The notes below the pieces were generated by a model that was given only the letters and a program-made list of their open reading frames with translations, was not told where the DNA came from and searched no databases. Shown in pieces: positions 24,774-32,532 of a DNA stretch of 33,430 nt (its first letter is position 1; each line of letters opens with the position of its first letter). This stretch comes from Streptomyces olivochromogenes. Lineage in GTDB: Bacteria; Actinomycetota; Actinomycetes; Streptomycetales; Streptomycetaceae. The DNA lies in NCBI RefSeq assembly GCF_021538895.1, contig NZ_JADDRL010000100.1, positions 1-33,430 on the forward strand, in the 5' to 3' direction. Both the position numbers and the translations under genes were made by a program.

Positions 24774-25832
24774 TCAGCCCGAAGGCCGCCACCCCAGCGC
24801 CGGGCCGAGCCGCGTGGCGATGTCCGTGAGGATCTGTACGTAGTCCTCGTGCTCGAAGGTGAACGGCAGCGCGAACGCCACCTCGTCGACCTCGCGGAAC
24901 GCCACGTGCGCGTGCAGCCGCTCCGCGAGCTCGGCCGAGGTGCCCACCAGGTCCGGCGCGAACAACAGCCGCGCCGGGCCCTGCGGCGCCGCCGTGCGGG
25001 GCAGGCGCCGGGCGGCGTACGCCTCGTACTTGGCGCGCTGCTCGGGCGAGGCGGAGTCGGTGGGGACGACGACGAGGCCCTGGGAGACGCGGGCCGCCTC
25101 GCCGTCGGGGTGGTGGGCGCGGAACTCGCGGATGTGGGACAACTGGATCGAGGCGAAGTCCGAGGTCCCGTCCGCCGCCTTCGTGGCCTCCGCCGCCCCT
25201 GCCTCCTGCTCCTCCTTGACGACGCTGCTGGTCAGGAAGTTCATCCCGTGCTCGCCCGCCCAGCGCGCCGAGCGCAGGCTGCCGCCGCCGTACCACAGGC
25301 GCCGGCCCAGGCCCGGGGAGTGCGGCTGCACGGTGTCCGCGAACACCTCGAACCCCTCGACGCCGCTGAAGTCACTGGCCCGCTCGCCGCGCACGAAGTC
25401 CAGCAGCCGCCGCACCCGCTCGAAGCCGAAGTCCTCCACGTCGGCCGTGTCCGGGTACAGCGCCTCCTTGACCCGCTCGTAGTGCATCGGCGGGCCGACG
25501 CTGACGCCCGGGTTGAGGCGGCCGCCGGACAGGAGGTCGACCGTCGCCAGGTCCTCGGCCAGCCGCAGCGGGTTCTCCCAGCCCAGCGGGATGACCGCGG
25601 TGCCGAGCTCGATGCGGCTGGTCCGCTGCGAGGCCGCCGCCAGGACGGCGACGGGGGACGAGATGCCGTACTGCAGATGGCGGTGCCGCACCCAGGCGCT
25701 GTCGAAGCCCAGCCGCTCGCCCAGCTCGATGATCTCCAGCGTGGACTCGTGGCCCGGCCGCGGATCCGCCCCGTCGAACAGGCCGATGGTCAGGAAGCCG
25801 AGCTTGCGCAGCGGGCGTGAGGTGGGCGACAC
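24774..25832 (-). CDS. LLM-class flavin-dependent oxidoreductase
   Basis: 352 residues with the luciferase-like barrel: LGFLTIGLFDG, STLEIIELGERLGFDSAWVRHRHLQY, RIELGTAVIPLGWENPLRLAEDLATVDLLSGGRL (family signature with the flavin-binding loop), LDFVRGE, LWYGGGSLRSARWAGEHGMNFLTSS and VVVPTDSASPEQ. It uses reduced FMN or F420; the sub-class is unclear. The sulfonate-monooxygenase SsuD belongs to the same superfamily, which makes an organosulfur role possible beside the TauD-like gene. GTG at 25832 follows GGAGGAG. Upstream (25833-25944) lies only the tandem repeat and the end of the metallophosphoesterase gene. Confidence 0.93.
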   Translation of the reverse strand: MSPTSRPLRKLGFLTIGLFDGADPRPGHESTLEIIELGERLGFDSAWVRHRHLQYGISSPVAVLAAASQRTSRIELGTAVIPLGWENPLRLAEDLATVDLLSGGRLNPGVSVGPPMHYERVKEALYPDTADVEDFGFERVRRLLDFVRGERASDFSGVEGFEVFADTVQPHSPGLGRRLWYGGGSLRSARWAGEHGMNFLTSSVVKEEQEAGAAEATKAADGTSDFASIQLSHIREFRAHHPDGEAARVSQGLVVVPTDSASPEQRAKYEAYAARRLPRTAAPQGPARLLFAPDLVGTSAELAERLHAHVAFREVDEVAFALPFTFEHEDYVQILTDIATRLGPALGWRPSG

Positions 25833-25891
25833 GGGCTCCTCCGGCGGGCGTACGTCGGTTCTGTCCCGATTGTGGCAGCCGATTGTTGCGG

Positions 25892-25966
25892 CCGTGTGAT
25901 CAGCGACCGTGTGATCCGCTGCCGTGCGATCAGCGGTCGTGTGATCAGCGGTCCTGTGATCGGCTC
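25892..25966. repeat. Five tandem 15-bp repeats spanning the metallophosphoesterase stop codon
   Basis: Units of 15 bp: CCGTGTGATCAGCGA (25892-25906), CCGTGTGATCCGCTG (25907-25921), CCGTGCGATCAGCGG (25922-25936), TCGTGTGATCAGCGG (25937-25951), TCCTGTGATCGGCTC (25952-25966). All contain GATC at the same place. The metallophosphoesterase stop (TCA at 25945-25947 on plus) lies in unit 4, so units 4-5 encode part of its last residues (LSRSQDR) and units 1-3 are just beyond. In the alternative frame the repeat would encode ITRPLIAR-type pentads. Confidence 0.9.
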
Positions 25967-27462
25967 AGCGGGATCCTGACCTCGTCCTCCATCGGCGGGT
26001 CCACCTCCTGCGCGTGGTTGCCGGTCGCCGCGAAGCAGCGGATCCGCAGCTCCTCGGGGCCCACGTCGAGGCGCAGGAAGCACTTGAAGAACGGCGGACT
26101 GTAGGTCGTCGAGCTCGGTGAGAAGAGCCGCGTGTAGAGCTTGCGCACGGGCAGCCGGAACCGCGAGGTGCGGTCGGGGCGGCCGCCGGCGCCGAGCAGG
26201 GTGGCGACCAGCCGGGTCCGCCGGGTGACCCGCACGTCCGGGCCGGGGGAGCGGACGGGCTTGATCCCGAGCCGCTCGGCGACGACCGCCGTCCCCTCGG
26301 CCTCGGTCAGGGGGAAGAAGCGGCGCAGGAGCAGACGGCGGGCGTACAGCTTGCTGTAGAAGGCCAGGGAGTCGCCGCGCAGCGGATAGCAGCGGAAGTC
26401 CTCCTCGGTGACGCCGGCGATCGACACCCGGGGGATCGTGTGCGTGGCGTGCATGAAGGCCCCGCCGCCGCCCGCGACCACGTACTGGATGGTGCGCCCG
26501 GCCACGTCGACCGGATAGCGCTGGTAGTTGTGGATGTCGCCGCCGATCGCCGCCACGTAGTGGTGGTCCGGGTCGCGGACGATGTCGTCGACGGTGCCGC
26601 CGCCCTCGATGGCGCACGGGTGGTGCTCGCCGTCGACGTACAGGGGTGAGCCGGTGACCAGGATCTTGGGGCGCGGCCCCCGGGACACCTCCCGCAGCCA
26701 CGCGCCCTGCTCGGCGTCGATGGTGCCGAGCAGTCCGGTGTCGATGCCGACGATCCGTACCGGTCCGGCGTCGATGGCCCAGTACGGGCCCGGCTGCACG
26801 GCGCGTTGCTCCGGCTGCGAGCGCAACGCCCGTGCCGCGACGAGGCGTTGCTCGTCCGCCGGGCGCGCCTTGTGCCACAGCAGCGCGCGCCACCAGGCGC
26901 GGGTGAGCGGGCGCGGGGCCGGCTCGGGGTCCAGCGGCGGCGCGTCGTCGCAGAAGACGCGCATGAACCCGCCGAGGTCCTCGTACCAGTCGTGGTTGCC
27001 GGGTATCGCGTAGATCGGCGCCCGGTAGTCCTGGTACGGGCGGAAGAACTTGGTGCCGTAGTCGTCGGTGCTGCCGACCGGGTAGATCACGTCGCTCGCG
27101 ATCACCGCGAAGTCGGTCCCCCGACTCGCCCTCAAGAAGCCCGGCACGACGGCGTACTGGGAGTCGTCGCCCTCTCCGGTGTCCCCGATGACCATGAACG
27201 AGAACCGCTCCGGCACCTCCCGCCGGATCACCTTGTCGGCCCGGGCCCCGGCGGCGGCCCGCTGCGCCACCCAGCGGCTGCGGGTACGGCCCGTCGGATC
27301 GCCGAACCAGGACGCCACGGTCCCGTTGCGGGCGGCCCACAGCGTCTTCGGGTTGAGCCAGGAGAGTTTCTCCACGTGCTCCGGCATCAACGTCTTGTAG
27401 CCACCGGGTTCGGCGGCGCCCCAGCCGGCGCCTTCCGCGGTGTCGCGTGAGGAGTCAGACAC
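25945..27462 (-). CDS. Metallophosphoesterase (calcineurin-like)
   Basis: 505 residues, no signal peptide. Metal-site motifs in order: FMVIGDTGEGD (D94), AVIASDVIYPVG (D124, where the family usually has G before the Asp, here S), AIPGNHDWYED (N157, H158, D159), LVTGSPL, and AIGGDIHNYQRY (His motif). These are the calcineurin/purple-acid-type dimetal site residues, so it should hydrolyse phosphate esters. A second half (after about 330) includes Arg-rich basic stretches (RRLLLRRFFPLTE, VRVTRRTRL) and a final beta region. ATG at 27462 starts MSDSSRDTAEG. The C-terminus runs into a tandem repeat. No operon partner is evident; its substrate is unknown. Confidence 0.9.
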   Translation of the reverse strand: MSDSSRDTAEGAGWGAAEPGGYKTLMPEHVEKLSWLNPKTLWAARNGTVASWFGDPTGRTRSRWVAQRAAAGARADKVIRREVPERFSFMVIGDTGEGDDSQYAVVPGFLRASRGTDFAVIASDVIYPVGSTDDYGTKFFRPYQDYRAPIYAIPGNHDWYEDLGGFMRVFCDDAPPLDPEPAPRPLTRAWWRALLWHKARPADEQRLVAARALRSQPEQRAVQPGPYWAIDAGPVRIVGIDTGLLGTIDAEQGAWLREVSRGPRPKILVTGSPLYVDGEHHPCAIEGGGTVDDIVRDPDHHYVAAIGGDIHNYQRYPVDVAGRTIQYVVAGGGGAFMHATHTIPRVSIAGVTEEDFRCYPLRGDSLAFYSKLYARRLLLRRFFPLTEAEGTAVVAERLGIKPVRSPGPDVRVTRRTRLVATLLGAGGRPDRTSRFRLPVRKLYTRLFSPSSTTYSPPFFKCFLRLDVGPEELRIRCFAATGNHAQEVDPPMEDEVRIPLSRSQDR

Positions 27463-27779
27463 CGGTTCACCGTAGCAACGATCAACGCGGCGGCGGTCGG
27501 TGGGGATGCGCCGGATCCGTCAATCCGTCAACTGCCTGTGTGTGTCCGGGGTGTTGCCGAGTCGGGTGTCCGGTTCTCGTAGGGAAAACCCTCGACTGTT
27601 ACCGAGGGGTAGTGACATGGACGGGACAAGCTGAAACCCTCCCCCCAACCCCCCACAGGTTCTCCATGGTCCACACACGGAGCATGCTCCCGCACAGCTC
27701 AGCTCATTCCGGTCAGCACACCCGTCTGGCCGGTCTGTCACCGGCCGCAACCCCGGCGGCCGCAGCAGGAGGAGTACGA
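27463..27779. promoter_or_regulatory. Intergenic leader of the secreted metalloprotease
   Basis: This 317-bp divergent gap holds no gene. GGTTCTC (27572-27578) and GAAAACC (27584-27590) form a near-perfect inverted repeat (6 of 7) across GTAGG. CCCTCG (27589-27594) pairs with CGAGGG (27603-27608) around an 8-base loop. They overlap by two bases. They lie about 170-210 bases before the protease start and may be regulator sites or leader-RNA hairpins. AGGAGG about 8 bases before the GTG at 27780 is the ribosome site. I could not fix a -10 box. Confidence 0.4.
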
Positions 27780-30176
27780 GTGAGACGCCTTCCCCACAGA
27801 CGTTCCGCGGTCGGAGCCGCCCTGGTCTCCACCGCGGCCTTCCTCGCCGTCGGTATCCAGGCGGTTCCGGCGAACGCCAAGCCCGCGGCCCCCCACCCCG
27901 GTCCGCTGCGCACCGGTGGCCTGGAGGCCAAGCTGACCCCGGCCCAGCACGGCGCGCTGATCAAGAGCGCCCAGCAGCGGACGGCCACGACCGCCCGCAC
28001 CCTGGGCCTCGGCGCCAAGGAGAAGCTGGTCGTCAAGGACGTCGCCAAGGACAACGACGGCACCCTGCACACCCGTTACGAGCGCACCTACGACGGCCTG
28101 CCCGTCCTCGGCGGTGACCTCGTCGTGCACACGCCGCCCGCCTCCGTGGCCGCCGGCACGGTGAGCGCCACCTTCAACAACAAGCACACCATCAAGGTGG
28201 CCTCGACCGCCGCGACCTTCACCAAGTCGGCCGCCCGGACCAAGGCCCTCAAGGCCGCCAAGGCCCTCGACGCGAAGAAGGCCACCACCGACGGCGCCCG
28301 CAAGGTGATCTGGGCCGGCACCGGCACCCCGAAGCTCGCCTGGGAGACCGTGATCGGCGGCTTCCAGGACGACGGCACGCCCAGCCGGCTGCACGTCATC
28401 ACCGACGCCACCACCGGCAAGGAACTCCACCGCTACCAGGCGATCGACACCGGTATCGGCAACACCCAGTACAGCGGCCAGGTCACGCTGACGACGACCC
28501 AGTCGGGGTCGAACTACACGCTGACCGACGGAACCCGCGGCGGCCACAAGACGTACAACCTGAACCACGGCACCTCGGGGACGGGCACGCTGTTCTCCCA
28601 GACCAGCGACACCTGGGGCAACGGGACCACGTCCAACGCGGCCACCGCGGGCGCGGACGCCCACTACGGCGCGCAGGAGACCTGGGACTTCTACAAGAAC
28701 ACCTTCGGCCGCAGCGGCATCAAGAACGACGGCGTCGCCGCCTACTCCCGCGTGCACTACGGCAATGCGTACGTGAACGCGTTCTGGGACGACGGCTGCT
28801 TCTGCATGACATACGGCGACGGTTCCGGCAACGCCGACCCGCTGACCTCGCTCGACGTGGCCGGTCACGAGATGAGCCACGGTGTCACCTCCAACACCGC
28901 GGGACTGGAGTACACCGGTGAGTCCGGCGGCCTGAACGAGGCCACCTCCGACATCTTCGGCACCGGCGTCGAGTTCTATGCCAACAACAGCACCGATGTC
29001 GGCGACTACCTCATCGGCGAGAAGATCGACATCAACGGCAACGGGACCCCGCTGCGTTACATGGACAAGCCCAGCAAGGACGGCGGATCCGCCGACAGCT
29101 GGTACTCCGGCGTCGGCAACCTCGACGTGCACTACTCCTCGGGTCCCGCGAACCACATGTTCTACTTGCTCTCCGAGGGCAGCGGCACCAAGGTCATCAA
29201 CGGCGTGACCTACAACAGCCCGACCTCGGACGGCGTCGCGGTCACCGGCATCGGCCGGGCCGCCGCCCTGCAGATCTGGTACAAGGCGCTGACGACGTAC
29301 ATGACGTCGAGCACCAACTACGCCGGGGCCCGCACCGCCGCGCTCAACGCGGCCGCGGCGCTGTACGGCACGAACTCGGCCCAGTACGCCGGGGTCGGCA
29401 ACGCCTTCGCCGGTATCAACGTGGGCAGCCACATCACCCCGCCCAGCAGCGGTGTGACGGTCACCAACCCGGGCAGCCAGTCCTCCACCGTCGGCACCGC
29501 GGTGAGCCTGCAGGTCTCGGCGAGCAGCACCAACAGCGGCGCCCTGAGCTACGCCGCGAGCGGACTGCCGACCGGCCTGTCGATCAACAGCTCGACCGGC
29601 CTGATCACCGGCACGCCCACCACCGCGGGCACCTACAGCACCACCGTCACGGTGACCGACTCGACCGGCGCGACCGGCACGGCCTCCTTCTCCTGGACCG
29701 TGAGCTCCGGTGGCGGCGGCACCTGCACCTCGGCCCAATTGCTCGGCAACCCGGGCTTCGAGTCGGGCAACACGACGTGGAGCGCCACCAGCGGTGTGAT
29801 CACGACCGACTCCGGTGAGGCGGCGCGCACCGGCTCCTACAAGGCCTGGCTCGACGGCTATGGCTCCACGCACACCGACTCGCTGTCCCAGTCGGTGACG
29901 ATCCCGAGCGGTTGCAAGGCCTCGCTCACCTACTACCTGCACATCGACACCGACGAGACCACCGGCAGCACGCAGTACGACAAGCTGACGGTCACCGCCG
30001 GTTCGAAGACCCTGGCGACGTACTCGAACCTCAACGCCGCCTCCGGCTACAGCCTGAAGACCTTCGACCTGTCCTCGTTCGCGGGCTCGACGGTCACGAT
30101 CAAGTTCAACGGAGTCGAGGACTCCTCGCTGCAGACCAGCTTCGTCGTGGACGACACCGCCCTGACGACCAGCTGA
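27780..30176 (+). CDS. Secreted neutral zinc metalloprotease, M4 (thermolysin/SGMP) family
   Basis: 798 residues, GTG start after AGGAGG. Residues 1-33 are the signal peptide (RRSAVGAALVSTAAFLAV...NA). Residues about 45-215 form the FTP/PepSY-type propeptide (TARTLGLGAKEKLVVKDVAKD, YERTYDGLPVLGGDLVVH), which inhibits and folds the enzyme. The catalytic domain has H363-E-M-S-H367 (zinc ligands, catalytic E364) and the third ligand E387 in GGLNEATSD. The 20-residue spacing from the second His matches thermolysin. After about 555 comes an Ig-like putative domain (STVGTAVSLQVSASS, GLPTGLSINSSTGLITGTPTT), then from 645 a beta-sandwich resembling carbohydrate/cell-surface-binding modules (LLGNPGFESGNTTWS, SFVVDDTAL). 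It degrades extracellular protein. It converges on the GH64 gene, with a 16-bp hairpin between. Confidence 0.95.
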   Translation: MRRLPHRRSAVGAALVSTAAFLAVGIQAVPANAKPAAPHPGPLRTGGLEAKLTPAQHGALIKSAQQRTATTARTLGLGAKEKLVVKDVAKDNDGTLHTRYERTYDGLPVLGGDLVVHTPPASVAAGTVSATFNNKHTIKVASTAATFTKSAARTKALKAAKALDAKKATTDGARKVIWAGTGTPKLAWETVIGGFQDDGTPSRLHVITDATTGKELHRYQAIDTGIGNTQYSGQVTLTTTQSGSNYTLTDGTRGGHKTYNLNHGTSGTGTLFSQTSDTWGNGTTSNAATAGADAHYGAQETWDFYKNTFGRSGIKNDGVAAYSRVHYGNAYVNAFWDDGCFCMTYGDGSGNADPLTSLDVAGHEMSHGVTSNTAGLEYTGESGGLNEATSDIFGTGVEFYANNSTDVGDYLIGEKIDINGNGTPLRYMDKPSKDGGSADSWYSGVGNLDVHYSSGPANHMFYLLSEGSGTKVINGVTYNSPTSDGVAVTGIGRAAALQIWYKALTTYMTSSTNYAGARTAALNAAAALYGTNSAQYAGVGNAFAGINVGSHITPPSSGVTVTNPGSQSSTVGTAVSLQVSASSTNSGALSYAASGLPTGLSINSSTGLITGTPTTAGTYSTTVTVTDSTGATGTASFSWTVSSGGGGTCTSAQLLGNPGFESGNTTWSATSGVITTDSGEAARTGSYKAWLDGYGSTHTDSLSQSVTIPSGCKASLTYYLHIDTDETTGSTQYDKLTVTAGSKTLATYSNLNAASGYSLKTFDLSSFAGSTVTIKFNGVEDSSLQTSFVVDDTALTTS

Positions 30177-30190
30177 CGCACCGCCCCTGA

Positions 30191-30227
30191 GCGTCCCGCA
30201 CGCGGAGTCCGTCCGCGTGCGGGACGC
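30191..30227. terminator. Bidirectional terminator: perfect 16-bp hairpin
   Basis: GCGTCCCGCACGCGGA (30191-30206) pairs perfectly with TCCGCGTGCGGGACGC (30212-30227), with GTCCG as loop. It sits in the 58-bp gap between the stop codons of the convergent protease and GH64 genes, and can terminate both. Confidence 0.92.
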
Positions 30228-30234
30228 GCGCGTG

Positions 30235-31434
30235 TCAGCTGAACGGATCCAGCGTCAGATACGCCTGCCGGGGGCCGCCGTCGTGCACGAGTGACTCCTG
30301 GTTGCCGACGTCGTCGAAGGCGAACGCGTACGCCTTGCCGTCGGCCATCTGCCCGTGGACGATCCGGGCGTAGTGGTTGGTCACCGGGTCCTTGTAGAAG
30401 TCGGCCGGATCGGTGTCCGGCTGGTTCGTGCCGGTCAGCAGCGTGGACCGGTGGAAGCCCGCGCACAGCGTGCGGGAGATCGGCCCGCGCACCGCGTCGT
30501 TGGGCGCGTCGAGCCGCTTGTGGCAGCCGAACACGCTGTCCGCGTCCGGCTTCTGGAAGGCGGTGACGACCGCGCCGGAGGAGTCGGTGAAGTTCATGAC
30601 GTTCCCGGAGACCCGGCCGTAGTACCGGGTGCCGGGCCGGTCGGCGAACGGTGTGACGGTCAGCGTCGTCGAGGTGTACTTCTGCCAGACCCGGTTGACG
30701 TAGTCGTCCAGGACGCTGGCCGACAGGGCTCCGGTCTCCACCCCGTACAGCGGTGACAGGGCCCGCAGGACGGCCCCGTCGGACCGCGTCTGGACCAGTC
30801 CGCCCCAGCCGCCCGGCTGCCCGCGCAGGGCCGTGAACACCCCGTTGTAGCCACCCGGCTTGAGGTGTCCGGTACTGCTGACGCTCCCGTCGGCCCGCTG
30901 CACCCCGACCGCGTACGGCGCGGAGAACATGTCCACCTGGGTGCTGTTGAGCCACAGCCCGGAGTCGTTGAGCGAGTACTCGGACCAGTTGAACAGGATG
31001 TTCCGGTTGGGGTCGCTCGGGTTCTGCACGGCGGGCTGCACCAGCCCGCCGGTGGTCAGCTTGAACACCAGCTTCTGGCCGTAGGAGAAGTAGATCCGGC
31101 CGGAGAACTTCGGGATCCGGATCGTCTTCGACTGCCCGGCGGCGGGCCCGGGGATCGAGGCGTCCGGCGCGGGCGTCGGCGGGTTCCCGCCCGCGGGCCA
31201 GGCGTGGAAGGCGCCGTTCGCGTCGGCCCAGCCCTGCCGTCCCGTGGAGAGCTGGGTGCCTAGGTCGTAGAGGTACAGCGGTTCGCCGCGGCCGGAGTTG
31301 TTGGTCACTTTCAGGTCGATCGTGTCCGGCACCGCGGCGCCGGCCGGTTGCGGCGTGCCCAGCGCGAGCAGCGCGCCGACCAGGGCCGAGGCGGCCGCCA
31401 GGGGCAGCGCGGGGCGTGTGAATCGTGGGAGCAC
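30235..31434 (-). CDS. Secreted endo-beta-1,3-glucanase, GH64 family
   Basis: 399 residues. The signal peptide ends near residue 34 (PAGA|AVP). The mature part starts TIDLKVTNNSG. NWSEYSLNDSGLWLNSTQVD carries E152 and D168, 16 residues apart, matching the catalytic Glu154/Asp170 recalled for the S. matensis laminaripentaose-producing enzyme. FSAPYAVGV, GYNGVFTALRGQPGGWGGLVQ, SVFGCHKRLDAPND and ARIVHGQMADGKAYAFAFDDVG are further family sequence. There is no carbohydrate-binding module. It cleaves beta-1,3-glucan from fungal walls or callose outside the cell. GTG at 31434 follows GGAGGTGGAGA. Upstream lie a TTGACA promoter and two palindromes, one of them LacI/CebR-like, so it is probably induced by glucan fragments. 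Confidence 0.94.
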   Translation of the reverse strand: MLPRFTRPALPLAAASALVGALLALGTPQPAGAAVPDTIDLKVTNNSGRGEPLYLYDLGTQLSTGRQGWADANGAFHAWPAGGNPPTPAPDASIPGPAAGQSKTIRIPKFSGRIYFSYGQKLVFKLTTGGLVQPAVQNPSDPNRNILFNWSEYSLNDSGLWLNSTQVDMFSAPYAVGVQRADGSVSSTGHLKPGGYNGVFTALRGQPGGWGGLVQTRSDGAVLRALSPLYGVETGALSASVLDDYVNRVWQKYTSTTLTVTPFADRPGTRYYGRVSGNVMNFTDSSGAVVTAFQKPDADSVFGCHKRLDAPNDAVRGPISRTLCAGFHRSTLLTGTNQPDTDPADFYKDPVTNHYARIVHGQMADGKAYAFAFDDVGNQESLVHDGGPRQAYLTLDPFS

Positions 31435-31462
31435 TCTCCACCTCCGTGTGGGGGTCGGGGTC

Positions 31463-31482
31463 GTACGGACATTGGTCCGTAC
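31463..31482. promoter_or_regulatory. Inverted repeat in the GH64 leader
   Basis: GTACGGAC (31463-31470) and GTCCGTAC (31475-31482) are perfect 8-bp inverted repeats around ATTG. The element is about 28 bases upstream of the GH64 start codon, downstream of the predicted transcription start. It may be a second repressor site or an RNA hairpin near the ribosome site. Confidence 0.65.
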
Positions 31483-31487
31483 CTGTT

Positions 31488-31503
31488 CTGAGAGCGCTCT
31501 CAG
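31488..31503. promoter_or_regulatory. LacI/CebR-like operator upstream of the GH64 gene
   Basis: CTGAGAGCGCTCTCAG is a perfect 16-bp palindrome with the central AGCGCT of LacI-family operators. It closely resembles the CebR box of Streptomyces (TGGGAGCGCTCCCA). It overlaps the 3' end of the candidate -10 box, so binding would block transcription. No LacI-family gene is within the window. Confidence 0.8.
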
Positions 31504-31530
31504 CGTTGCGCCGGGTTGCGTTCATGTCAA
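31502..31530 (-). promoter_or_regulatory. Candidate promoter of the GH64 gene
   Basis: On the minus strand TTGACA (31525-31530) and AACGCT (31502-31507) are 17 bases apart. The -35 is perfect and the -10 is weak (AACGCT for TANNNT), as expected for an activated or derepressed promoter. The LacI-like palindrome begins immediately after. Confidence 0.6.
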
Positions 31531-31644
31531 CAAGTGGAACGCGGGAGAAACAAAGGTGCCCGCGGCCGACGCGCCGCGGGCACCCTGTGTTTCCGAAGCC
31601 GCGCGCCACAACCGGCGGTTGGGACGCGACCGGGGCGACCTGCT

Positions 31645-32400
31645 TCAGAAGGTGCGGTCCAGCAGGTCCAGCAGCGCCGTCCAGTGCCGCTCGTCGCCCT
31701 CCTTCTGGTACGCGGCCGTGTCGGCCTGCGTGAAACCGTGCGGCGCCTGCGGGTAGACCTCGCAGCGGTGCCGGACGCCCGCCGCGGTCAGCGCGTCCTC
31801 CAGGCGCCGCATCTGCTCCTCGGGCATCCCCGAGTCCCCGTCGGCGTGCGCGAAGTACAGCTCGGCGGTGATGCGTTCGGCCAGCAGGTGCGGGCTGTCC
31901 GGGGCGTCGGTGGCCAGCCACCCGCCGTGGAAGCCGGCCGCCGCCGCGACCCGGTCCGGATAGGTGCCGGCCGTCAGCAGGGACAGCCGGGCACCCATGC
32001 AGTAGCCGGTCACCGCGACCGGGCCGTCGGCCGCGAAGGGGGAGTCGGCGAGCCAGTTCAGGTAGGCGCCGGCGTCCCGCATGGCCGGCTCGGAAGTGAG
32101 GGACTGGATCAGCGGGCCGAGCTTCTCGAAGAGGTCGGGACGCACCGAGGGGTCGATGAAATCGGGCAACTCGACCAGGGGCGCCCGCCCGTGACGGTAG
32201 AACACATGGGGCACGAGGACCGTGTAGCCGGCCTCGGCGATCCGGTCGGCCATGGACCACAGATGCGGACGCGGCCCGAAGGCGTCCTGATAGACGAGGA
32301 CGGCCGGACGGGGGCGCCCGTCGACGGGGTGGACCAGGTAGGCGTCGGCGGTACCGTCCTCGGTCGGGATGTCCACGGCGTTTCCCTGTACGGCGGTCAT
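31645..32400 (-). CDS. Dienelactone hydrolase family protein
   Basis: 251 residues, alpha/beta hydrolase fold. Nucleophile Cys C134 is in TGYCMGARLS (GxCxG elbow), Asp in AHADGDSGMP (D187 or D189) and H221 in APHGF. This Cys-Asp-His triad defines dienelactone hydrolases, which open lactones in chlorocatechol breakdown but also act on other esters. QDAFGPRPHLWSMADRIAEAGYTVLVP is the conserved N-terminal part. ATG at 32400 has GGGAGG 8 bases upstream; an ATG 10 codons earlier has no such site. Its gene neighbours (GH64, YciO) do not point to an aromatic pathway. The 210-bp gap to GH64 (31435-31644) contains the GH64 control region. Confidence 0.93.
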   Translation of the reverse strand: MTAVQGNAVDIPTEDGTADAYLVHPVDGRPRPAVLVYQDAFGPRPHLWSMADRIAEAGYTVLVPHVFYRHGRAPLVELPDFIDPSVRPDLFEKLGPLIQSLTSEPAMRDAGAYLNWLADSPFAADGPVAVTGYCMGARLSLLTAGTYPDRVAAAAGFHGGWLATDAPDSPHLLAERITAELYFAHADGDSGMPEEQMRRLEDALTAAGVRHRCEVYPQAPHGFTQADTAAYQKEGDERHWTALLDLLDRTF

Positions 32401-32532
32401 GGCGAGAGAGCCTCCCTGAGGAATCGTCAAAGGGGGTCCGGTCGCCCCCTCGACGCTGCGTGTGCGGCAATGCTGTCACGCGAGTTCCGGCCCCGGCCTG
32501 CCCAACGTCACCGGAATCCTGCATTCCTCAGG

